A stretch of DNA of 64,000 nucleotides from Phycisphaeraceae bacterium (GTDB taxonomy: Bacteria > Planctomycetota > Phycisphaerae > Phycisphaerales > UBA1924): assembly GCA_023898685.1 (NCBI GenBank), contig CP060234.1, positions 1,178,001 through 1,242,000 of the forward strand, written 5' to 3'. The notes below the pieces were generated by a model, which worked only from the letters and a program-made list of their open reading frames with translations, was not told the origin of the DNA and did not search any database. This document shows, piece by piece, positions 34,055 to 41,348 of this stretch (within the stretch, counting starts at the first letter, position 1; each line of letters begins with the position of its first letter). Both the position numbers and the translations under genes were made by a program.

Positions 34055-34563
34055 GCGGGCTCGGGCCGACCCCGGTCGACCTCGGCGTGGGCTTCGTGCT
34101 GCGGCCCCATCCGCTGTTCATCCTCATCCGCCCGCTGAGGCACGTGGTGCTGATCGCGTTTGCCTGCGTCGTCGCGGTGATCGGCGGCAAGACCTGGCAG
34201 TGGGCGGGGCTGGGCGCCGGTCCGAGCGTCGGGATGGTCGCGCTCGTCGGTGGGCTCGCCGTGCTCACCCGCCTGCTCTGGTCGGTCGCCGACTGGGCGG
34301 CACGGATCTACGGGCTGACGAACGGGGTGATCTGGGCCGAGCACGGCGTGCTGAACCGCCGGCGGGACGAGTTGAACCTGTCGCGCCTCCAGTCGATGGC
34401 GCTCGATCGCCCGGTGCTGCCGCGCGTGCTGGGGCTGGGGTCGATCGGGTTCGCGACCGCGGGGACGGGGGGCTACGAGGTGGTCTGGCTGCTCATCGGG
34501 CGGCCCTCCGAGCGGCTGCGGCGCGTGCGGTCGGCGGTCGGCGGGCTGGAGGCGGCGGCGTGA
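34051..34563 (+). CDS. bPH2 (bacterial PH-like, YdbS/YdbT type) membrane protein
   Basis: 170 residues with two membrane helices at about 29-47 and 58-80, followed by a bPH2 domain: IYGLTNGVIWAEHGVLNRRR, DELNLSRLQSMALDRPVLPR, VLGLGSIGFATAGTGGYEVV. The NxR-type and GxIxxxxxG motifs match the DUF304/bPH2 family, thought to act at the membrane surface. Overlaps hpt upstream and coaE downstream by four bases each, so all three are one operon. Cellular role unknown. Confidence 0.83.
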   Translation: MSGLGPTPVDLGVGFVLRPHPLFILIRPLRHVVLIAFACVVAVIGGKTWQWAGLGAGPSVGMVALVGGLAVLTRLLWSVADWAARIYGLTNGVIWAEHGVLNRRRDELNLSRLQSMALDRPVLPRVLGLGSIGFATAGTGGYEVVWLLIGRPSERLRRVRSAVGGLEAAA

Positions 34564-35180
34564 GCCGGGCGAGGGTCCCGGTCATCGGGCTGGCGGGGGG
34601 GATCGGCTCGGGCAAGAGCACGGTCGCCCGGTTTCTGGCCGATTTGGGCTGCGTGGTGAGCGATTCGGACAGCGAGGCGAAGGCCTGCCTGCAACAGGTT
34701 CCGGTCAAGGGCTTGTTGGTCGAGCGATGGGGCGGGGGCGTGGTGGAGGCGGACGGCACGGTGAGCCGGTCGGCGGTCGCGAAGATCGTGTTTGCCGACG
34801 AGGAAGAGCGGGTGTGGCTGGAGTCGGTGATCCACCCGCGGCTGAAATCGACAAGGGTGGCTCTCTATGAACGCGCGGTACAGGAGGGGGCGGCGGGGTT
34901 CGTGATCGACGCACCGCTGCTGTTCGAGGCGGGTCTGCACGCGGAGTGCGACGCGGTGATCTTCGTGGATTGCCCCCGGGCGGAGCGTCTGAGGCGGGTT
35001 TCGGGGTCGCGGGGGTGGGATGAGGCGGAACTGGAGAGGCGAGAAAAAGCGCAGCTGGACCTTGATGAGAAGCGTCGAAGGTCGGATTATCTTGTACGGA
35101 ACGCGGGCGACCCGGACGCCCTGAGGGCCGGGGTCCGCGAGGCCTTTGACCAGATCCGACGCGTTTCAGGTTCCCGTTGA
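34560..35180 (+). CDS. coaE: Dephospho-CoA kinase
   Basis: 206 residues from the GTG at 34560 (GTGA overlap with the previous stop). Last step of CoA synthesis: phosphorylates the 3'-OH of dephospho-CoA. P-loop GLAGGIGSGKSTVARFLADL near the N-terminus, VSDSDSEAKACLQQ (normally D-AD), IHPRLKS and FVIDAPLLFEAGLH with the family's conserved Asp-Pro-Leu-Leu-Phe-Glu. C-terminal EKRRRSDYLVRNAGD is also typical. The usual DAD motif after the P-loop is SDSDS, one Asp short, which is worth noting but within family variation. Confidence 0.92.
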   Translation: MSRARVPVIGLAGGIGSGKSTVARFLADLGCVVSDSDSEAKACLQQVPVKGLLVERWGGGVVEADGTVSRSAVAKIVFADEEERVWLESVIHPRLKSTRVALYERAVQEGAAGFVIDAPLLFEAGLHAECDAVIFVDCPRAERLRRVSGSRGWDEAELERREKAQLDLDEKRRRSDYLVRNAGDPDALRAGVREAFDQIRRVSGSR

Positions 35181-35367
35181 CAACTCCGATGTGTCGACCG
35201 CCGCGGCGGCCGAGCCGCGGCCTGTGTCGGCCCGAATCGGGTGCGGGGCCGAGCGTCACGGGACATCCCCATCCGCATTACGAGACTTGGCTTGGCGCGT
35301 GGGGTTTGGCTGAGATCGGCCCGGGGACGGAGCCCGGAGCCCTGTGCATCCCGAAGGGAATCCTTCC

Positions 35368-37074
35368 ATGGCGGAATCGGAGACTGAGGCGGTTGTCGAC
35401 AGCGAATCGAAGGCGAAGAGGCCGCGTCGAAAGACGGCGAAGAAGCCGGCGGATGCGGGCGTCGAGGCGAAACCCGAGCCCAGGGCCGAGCCGAAGCCCG
35501 AGCCCAAGGCCGAGGCGGCGCCGGAGCCCAGGCCGGAGGCCAGGCCCCAGGGCGAATCTCAGGGCGGCCCGGCGCCGAGCGACGGTGAGGCCGAGCGGCA
35601 GGGCGGCCTTCCGGGGGGTGGAGAGGGCCGCGAGGGGCGTCGCCGCAAGCGGAAGAAGCGGAAGGGCTCGTCGGGCAACCCGGGTGGCGGCGGCGGTGGC
35701 GGTCACGGAACCCGCTACGGCAGCAACATGCTGCCCAGCGACGAGGAGTTGGAGCGCGAGGCGGCCGAGCTTGAGCGGATCGCGGCGGAGATGGGCCCAC
35801 TCAAAGAGGGGGACCAGATCACGATCGGCGAGCTCCAGCGGATGGAACTCGACGAGCTGTTCAAGGTCGCCGAGAAGGAGGGGCTCGAGGACTTCAAGGA
35901 CACGCCCAAACAGGAACTGATCTTCAAGGTGCTCAAGGCGCGGGCGACGCGCCAGGGCATCATGTATGGAGAGGGGACACTGGAGACGATGTCGGACGGG
36001 TTCGGCTTCCTTCGCAGCCCCGAGCAGAGCTACCTGCCCGGTCCCGACGACATCTATGTCTCGCCGAGCCAGATCCGCCGATTCGGGCTGCGTCGCGGGA
36101 TGACGGTGCGGGGGGCGATCCGCCCGCCGAAGGAGAGCGAGCGGTACTTCGCGTTGCTGCGGGTGGAGACGGTGAACGGGCGTGACCCGCACGAGATCCA
36201 CGACCTGGTGCACTTCGAGGACCTCACGCCGCTGCACCCCGAGCAGCGGTACGTGCTCGAGACCGATCCGAAGCAGATCGAGATGCGGATCGTCGACCTG
36301 GTGGCGCCCGTGGGCAAGGGGCAGCGCGCGCTCGTGGTGGCCCCGCCCCGGACGGGCAAGACGGTGCTGCTCCAGAAGATGACGCAGGCGATCACGAAGA
36401 ACTACCCCGACGTGCACATCATCGTGCTGCTGGTCGACGAGCGGCCCGAGGAAGTGACCGACTTCAAGCGGAACACCGAGCCGTCGGTCGAGGTCGTCGC
36501 GAGCACGTTCGACGAGCAGAGCGACCGGCATGTGGCTGTCGCTGAAGTCGTGATCGAGAAGGCCAAGCGGATGGTCGAGTTCGGTGATGACGTGGTCATC
36601 CTGCTCGACTCGATCACGCGTCTCGCGCGCGCGTACAACGCGAACATCCCGCACTCGGGCAAGATCATGTCGGGCGGCCTCGATTCGAACGCGTTGCAGA
36701 GGCCCAAGAAGTTCTTCGGCGCCGCCCGGGCGATCGAGCGGGGCGGCAGCCTCACCATCATCGGCACGGCCCTGGTCGACACGGGCTCGAAGATGGACGA
36801 GGTGATCTTCGAGGAGTTCAAGGGCACGGGCAACAGCGAGCTCCACCTCGACCGCCGCCTGGTCGAGAAGCGCATCTACCCGGCGATCGACGTCGCCGCC
36901 TCGGGCACGCGTCGCGAAGAGCTGCTGATGGACCCGAAGGAGCTCGAGCTGGTCTACCGCCTGCGCAAGGTGCTCGCCGACATGAACGTCGTCGAGGCGA
37001 TGGAGCTGCTCAAGAGCCGGCTGGGCAAGGTGAAGTCGAACGCCGAGTTCCTGATGACGATGGCGCTGGGGTAA
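35368..37074 (+). CDS. rho: Transcription termination factor Rho
   Basis: 568 residues from the ATG at 35368 with GAAGGGAA eight bases upstream. Hexameric RNA-dependent ATPase that terminates transcription. The first ~120 residues are an extension rich in Lys, Glu, Pro, Ala, Arg and Gly (KPEPRAEPKPEPKAEAAPEP; RRRKRKKRKGSSGNPGGGG), probably disordered and RNA-binding. Then the Rho N-domain (MELDELFKVAEKEGLEDF), cold-shock RNA site (SDGFGFLRSPEQSYLPGPDD), Walker A (APPRTGKTVLLQKM), Walker B (VVILLDSITRLARAYN) and C-terminal DRRLVEKRIYPAIDVAASGT. Rho N-terminal insertions occur in other high-GC phyla, so this is likely functional. Confidence 0.96.
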   Translation: MAESETEAVVDSESKAKRPRRKTAKKPADAGVEAKPEPRAEPKPEPKAEAAPEPRPEARPQGESQGGPAPSDGEAERQGGLPGGGEGREGRRRKRKKRKGSSGNPGGGGGGGHGTRYGSNMLPSDEELEREAAELERIAAEMGPLKEGDQITIGELQRMELDELFKVAEKEGLEDFKDTPKQELIFKVLKARATRQGIMYGEGTLETMSDGFGFLRSPEQSYLPGPDDIYVSPSQIRRFGLRRGMTVRGAIRPPKESERYFALLRVETVNGRDPHEIHDLVHFEDLTPLHPEQRYVLETDPKQIEMRIVDLVAPVGKGQRALVVAPPRTGKTVLLQKMTQAITKNYPDVHIIVLLVDERPEEVTDFKRNTEPSVEVVASTFDEQSDRHVAVAEVVIEKAKRMVEFGDDVVILLDSITRLARAYNANIPHSGKIMSGGLDSNALQRPKKFFGAARAIERGGSLTIIGTALVDTGSKMDEVIFEEFKGTGNSELHLDRRLVEKRIYPAIDVAASGTRREELLMDPKELELVYRLRKVLADMNVVEAMELLKSRLGKVKSNAEFLMTMALG

Positions 37075-37218
37075 GACCCGGCGGCCCGCATTCCGGGGCT
37101 ATCGGTCTGCCTTTATAGGCCGGCGGGAGCGCGGGGCGGGGCTTTGCCTCGCGTTGGGCCCTCGGTTCGCTTTGGCGCACCAACCCGACCAAGATTCTAT
37201 GAATGTTCGGAATTCGAC

Positions 37219-37247
37219 TTGTGCCACTCTGGGTTCTCCCCTAACTT
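37219..37247 (+). promoter_or_regulatory. Weak candidate promoter of secreted-protein operon
   Basis: TTGTGC (37219-37224) and TAACTT (37242-37247) 17 bp apart in the 253-bp gap after rho. The -10 match is poor. Nothing else was recognised in the gap. Confidence 0.25.
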
Positions 37248-37327
37248 GGGCGAGGACGGATCGGAAGCCGGCTCTTCCCGCGGGGTATGGGCGGGCTTGT
37301 CCGCGTCCGTTGGCGAAAGGAGCAGTT

Positions 37328-39106
37328 GTGCCGAATCGCAGCGCGTCGCTTGTCATCATCACTCTTCTGGTCGCGGCCCTGCTGACGGGTCGGTCGGTCG
37401 GTCAGTGTGATGCGTTGCCACCCGAGATGAGCGTCGAACTCGGCTGGACCAATGGTCCGCAGTACTTTCATTACCCATATAATTTCCAGACTATTCACAA
37501 GACCGATGTCGGGCCTGCGCAAGTCGTCGCGCTCGACACCGGGTGGACAGAGTTGCGTCCGACGGTCAACGACAACGGCGATGCCCTGCCCCTCCGTGCG
37601 CGGCTTGATACCGTCTCGCTCAGTGCCGTGCAGCGGCGGGTGCGGCTGACCGTTGAATCAGAGTCCGGGCCTTTTCCCTGGGAAGCAGGCGCCTTTTCGT
37701 GCGGCAATGGTGGCGGCGTGGTGGCGCCCGGGGGATACATCGCCGGTGTTCGGCTTCAGCGTGTCGGCACGCCGCACGCGGACGAATCCCGTAAGTTCGA
37801 TCTTCCCGGCGCGACGCAGTTGCGGTCGATCAAGTCGCGGATCTACCAGGGCAGCCAGGAAGTTCTGATTGGAACGGATTCTGACGATCTCCTGACGACC
37901 TACACCAACGTTGGCCTAAGTCAGTTCTTTCTCAGCGACGGGTACGCAACGCCAAACGGCGACGTGAAGGTGTTCTACAACCCGAACGATCTGTCTGATG
38001 CCGGCTATCCGGGCTACAGACTCGTCGGCACACCAGACGACGCCACAGTCAACCCCGCCGATCCGGGCGACCCCAACTACTCGGGGGTCGTGCTCCACCT
38101 ATTCGATGCATGCGACTACGACAACATCGACCGCTTCGAGATCGACTTTGTCTTTGACCTTGCGGCAACTGGCGACCAGAATGGTGACCATTTCCTCGAC
38201 GAAGGGGAGTACACATCGCTCTTCGGCGCCATGCCGGCGGCGGGTTCGGAATCCGGCGCCGGTTCAAGCCCATCCCTCTTTGATGGGCTAACTGCCCAAA
38301 CCGACCTGCACCCTCTTGCTGTTTCAACACCGAACGATGGGGATGGCTTCGACCCCTACCTTGCTGCAGATGAACTGCAGGACCGTGACGATTTCTATCG
38401 CACCGCCGAGGGGTTCCTTAACACGATGGCGGAAACATACCTCGACAGAGTTCTCAAACCACTTCTTGAAGAGACTTTCCAGGTATCCCGGTTGCGCTTG
38501 CTGGAGTTCGAGGAGACCCGCGAACTCATCCGCTACCAATCCATCTTCGTGGAGAACACGACTTACCTAGAGATTGATTTTGGCGATGGCGGCCCAACAA
38601 TGAAGATGCGCTACGTTGAATCTTATGAAGCTGTGGAAATATGGTATGAAAGAAGAACAACGACAACAACACAGTATATCTACGAAGTCGACAATATACC
38701 TGTTTCCGATGTGGTTGGCCCGGAGCTCCATTTTTGGGTGAATCAAGCCACGGAGATCTGCGGCTGGATCGGAAAGGGTCTTGGGATTTATAACATCATC
38801 GTTGGATACTGCGACTTCTTGAATGAATGGAAGGAAGTCTACAACCCGTACGATGGCATCAGCGGCGACTTTTGCGAGAATGGCTGTGTCAATTTTTATA
38901 GTTACTTTACAGAAGCGACCGGAATTCTTAGTGAGTCATTTGGCACCTGGGGCGGGTTAATCCTCATTGTTTCTCCTGCATACTGCTTCAATACTTGCTC
39001 TGATTTACATGAACCGGCCTACCCCGACAATGTGCGGTTTCGTAGACTAGAGGGGGCGTACGATTTCCTTCTTACACAGAGAAACAACTGTTATACTGGC
39101 GGATAA
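37328..39106 (+). CDS. Secreted protein of unknown function with EF-hand-like loop
   Basis: 592 residues from the GTG at 37328, chosen because AAAGGAG lies eight bases upstream and a signal peptide follows (ASLVIITLLVAALLTGRSVG then CDAL). Upstream codons in the same frame are Arg-rich and unlikely. The N-terminal half is beta-rich (VELGWTNGPQYFHYPYN). Around residue 285 the sequence DQNGDHFLDEGE is a perfect EF-hand calcium loop (D1, N3, D5, D9, E12). The C-terminal ~200 residues are Tyr/Thr/Cys-rich (VGYCDFLNEW, CENGCVNFYSYF, CFNTCSDLHE). Base composition is visibly more AT-rich than neighbours, especially 38560-39070 (runs such as GAAAGAAGAACAACGACAAC), suggesting recent arrival or relaxed selection. 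First gene of a three-gene operon. No homologous family recognised. Confidence 0.75.
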   Translation: MPNRSASLVIITLLVAALLTGRSVGQCDALPPEMSVELGWTNGPQYFHYPYNFQTIHKTDVGPAQVVALDTGWTELRPTVNDNGDALPLRARLDTVSLSAVQRRVRLTVESESGPFPWEAGAFSCGNGGGVVAPGGYIAGVRLQRVGTPHADESRKFDLPGATQLRSIKSRIYQGSQEVLIGTDSDDLLTTYTNVGLSQFFLSDGYATPNGDVKVFYNPNDLSDAGYPGYRLVGTPDDATVNPADPGDPNYSGVVLHLFDACDYDNIDRFEIDFVFDLAATGDQNGDHFLDEGEYTSLFGAMPAAGSESGAGSSPSLFDGLTAQTDLHPLAVSTPNDGDGFDPYLAADELQDRDDFYRTAEGFLNTMAETYLDRVLKPLLEETFQVSRLRLLEFEETRELIRYQSIFVENTTYLEIDFGDGGPTMKMRYVESYEAVEIWYERRTTTTTQYIYEVDNIPVSDVVGPELHFWVNQATEICGWIGKGLGIYNIIVGYCDFLNEWKEVYNPYDGISGDFCENGCVNFYSYFTEATGILSESFGTWGGLILIVSPAYCFNTCSDLHEPAYPDNVRFRRLEGAYDFLLTQRNNCYTGG

Positions 39107-39107
39107 T

Positions 39108-39818
39108 ATGTGTGGAACAACAGGTATTTTTGTCCGGCATTCATTGTGGTCGCTTTCGGTTGTGGTGGGGATGCTTTGCGAGTCCGCCTTTGGCGGATAC
39201 TCGATCGCCGTTGGGGCAACAGGCGCCATCGACGCGGCGGTCTACTATCCGTCTCTCGTTGGCTATCCGGGAAACGCCGTCTTTGTCGATCGCCTGGGGG
39301 CCCTGTCGCTTGGCGATTCCGTCGCAATGAATGCGGTGTTCGCGGTCGACGACGATGGGATGATCTCGCCGGACTCGTTCGGCGGGAGCTTTGTGACCGC
39401 AACCTACTCGGGGACATTCGGAAACAACTTTATCGAGATCATCTTCGAGGCGGAGCACACGGGCTACTTTCTCGCGCCCGGCGAATATGTCTACAACACC
39501 GATATCATCCAGTTCACCGGCATCGGACTCCTCGACAATTCATTCAATACGGTTTCGGCGATCCTCACTCTTTATGGCGACGCGGGCGCGCTCATCAATC
39601 CGGACGGAACGGTTCGCCCCGGAAGCGTCTCGGCGTTTCGAGATGCCGTGGGCGGCATGCAACTGACGCTCGACGTGCCGAATGAGAGCTTGAGCGACAC
39701 GTTCGTGACGGATCCCACGTACACCATCGCCCCGGCCCCGGGCGTCCTCGGCGCGATGGGGCTGGGGGGGCTGCTCGCCGCGAGGCGGCGGCGCACCGGA
39801 GAAAGGAAGACCGCATGA
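39108..39818 (+). CDS. Secreted protein with PEP-CTERM-like sorting tail
   Basis: 236 residues; ATG at 39108 follows the previous stop by one base (TAAT-ATG). A hydrophobic signal (SLWSLSVVVGMLCESAFG) precedes a ~170-residue beta-rich domain (ALSLGDSVAMNAVFAVDDDG; AEHTGYFLAPGEYVYNTDI). The C-terminus APAPGVLGAMGLGGLLAARR is a planctomycete-style PEP-CTERM-like tail: Pro-rich motif, hydrophobic helix and a basic cluster (RRRR). Such tails are cleaved or anchored by exosortase-type enzymes; no exosortase is in the window. Function unknown; likely exported. Overlaps the next gene by four bases. Confidence 0.78.
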   Translation: MCGTTGIFVRHSLWSLSVVVGMLCESAFGGYSIAVGATGAIDAAVYYPSLVGYPGNAVFVDRLGALSLGDSVAMNAVFAVDDDGMISPDSFGGSFVTATYSGTFGNNFIEIIFEAEHTGYFLAPGEYVYNTDIIQFTGIGLLDNSFNTVSAILTLYGDAGALINPDGTVRPGSVSAFRDAVGGMQLTLDVPNESLSDTFVTDPTYTIAPAPGVLGAMGLGGLLAARRRRTGERKTA

Positions 39819-40921
39819 ACCGCACCTCGTGCATCGCTCTTCTCGCGGCCGCGTCGGTGGCGCAGGCCCAGCACGTCGACCTCTCGCTGCTGGCGGTCGG
39901 GTCGGACCTGAACGAGCCGCTGGCGTCGAGCGTGGAGATCAACGGCGGGCGTCGGCTGACGTGGGAGCTGAGCGCGAGCGTCACCGACTCGTCGCTGGGG
40001 CTCGCGTTCATCGCGGTGGATCTGGGGGCCGACGGCGCCCACCCGGCGCCGCTCACCTTCGAGCAGGGCGTGGGGGGCGCCGATTTCGCCTCGTTCGAGC
40101 CCCCGCTCGGCTTCGCCCGCCTGAACCAGGACGACACCTCGGCGTTCGGTGGGGATGCCGGTGAGTGCGGCCTGCGCGACATCGGGGGCGGGCAGAACAC
40201 CGCGGGGCTCGCTTCGACCGATCTCCGGTTCGGGCAGACCATCGACCCCGAGACCGACGTCGGGCTGTCGGGCTGGGCGACCGTGGCCGACGGGTCGCTC
40301 GTGATGCCGGACATCACCGGTGACTACGTCATCAGGATCGACCGGGCGGGGGCGACGGTGCTGGGCTCGACGCCGATCGAGGACTTCGCGACCCCGGTGC
40401 GGAAGGCGGAGACAGCGTGGGCGGCCGGCGAGGTGACCATTACGGTGTACTGCAGCGCGGACCTGGACCGCAACGGCCTGCTCGACCTGGCGGACATCAC
40501 GATGTTCGTCGAGCAGTTCCTTGCGATGAATCCGGTCGTCTCCGACGTGAACGACGACGAGCTGTTCGACCTGGCGGACATCACCGCGTTCGTCGGGGCG
40601 TTCGTGTCTGGCTGCCCCAGCGTGCCGGGCCATGCGCTCACCCAGGAAGAGCAGGACGTGCTCGAGCAACTGGCCCAGCAGATGGCCCAGGCCGGGTCAG
40701 GGGGGCTCTCCGCCGCGTCGATGTCGTCGATCAACGTGAGCCTGGTGGACACGGTCGAGCCGTTCGGCGTGGTGAACGCGGCGGACATCGCGGCGTACAT
40801 CGAGCGGTTCGCGGCGAGGTCGCCGGATGCCGATCTGACGGCGAACTCGACGGTGGACGTGCAGGACGCCCAGGCGTTGCTGAACGCGGTCGAGAACGCC
40901 GACGCGGCTCAGACGCCGTAG
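39815..40921 (+). CDS. Secreted protein with mid-chain GC-type dockerin
   Basis: 368 residues; ATG at 39815 overlaps the previous stop (ATGA). Signal peptide MNRTSCIALLAAASVAQA, then a ~190-residue beta-rich domain (HVDLSLLAVGSDLNEPL onward) of the type found on dockerin proteins, then a dockerin at ~210-268 (CSADLDRNGLLDLADITMFV ... DVNDDELFDLADITAFVGAF, SGCP). The chain does not stop at GCP but continues ~100 residues through a Gln/Ser-rich linker (QEEQDVLEQLAQQMAQAGSG) to a second dockerin-like module (VEPFGVVNAADIAAYIERFA ... VDVQDAQALLNAV) whose calcium positions are largely lost. Function unknown. Confidence 0.78.
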   Translation: MNRTSCIALLAAASVAQAQHVDLSLLAVGSDLNEPLASSVEINGGRRLTWELSASVTDSSLGLAFIAVDLGADGAHPAPLTFEQGVGGADFASFEPPLGFARLNQDDTSAFGGDAGECGLRDIGGGQNTAGLASTDLRFGQTIDPETDVGLSGWATVADGSLVMPDITGDYVIRIDRAGATVLGSTPIEDFATPVRKAETAWAAGEVTITVYCSADLDRNGLLDLADITMFVEQFLAMNPVVSDVNDDELFDLADITAFVGAFVSGCPSVPGHALTQEEQDVLEQLAQQMAQAGSGGLSAASMSSINVSLVDTVEPFGVVNAADIAAYIERFAARSPDADLTANSTVDVQDAQALLNAVENADAAQTP

Positions 40922-41018
40922 GAGCCTGCCGGGCCCTACCCCCGGGCCTTCCCCCGAAACCCGCCCCCCCGAACCCTGTCTGGCGCGGTCTCGTACACTG
41001 TGCCGACAGAGGTTTGCG

Positions 41019-41348
41019 ATGGCGATGCCGCGGAGTGTGAGCCTGTTGATGCTGGTGACCGTGGCGGCGCCGTGGTCGGTGCTGTTCGGGGCCGGCGGGC
41101 TCTGGCTCGTGTTCTCGGGCCCTGTGGTGTGGCCCGAGGCCCGGATGATGTGTCTGGTCGGCGGGATCACCCTGTGTCTTCTGGGACAGCACGTGTGCTG
41201 CGTCCTGATCGCCGATCGAGTCTTTCCCCGCGGCGGACGGTCCGTGGGCTGGCTGGTGGAGATCCCCTCGTGCCTGATGCTCTTTGCCGGATGTTTCTGG
41301 TTCTGCTGGGTGGTGTTCGACGCGTTGGCCGCCACGCCGGCTTCCTGA
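41019..41348 (+). CDS. Small membrane protein
   Basis: 109 residues, three hydrophobic segments at about 10-33, 44-66 and 78-102, no recognised domain. ATG at 41019 after ACAGAGG. It overlaps the start of the next gene by 58 bp in another frame, an unusually long same-strand overlap, so one of the two starts could be set too far upstream. Plausibly a real gene by hydrophobic pattern; function unknown. Confidence 0.55.
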   Translation: MAMPRSVSLLMLVTVAAPWSVLFGAGGLWLVFSGPVVWPEARMMCLVGGITLCLLGQHVCCVLIADRVFPRGGRSVGWLVEIPSCLMLFAGCFWFCWVVFDALAATPAS

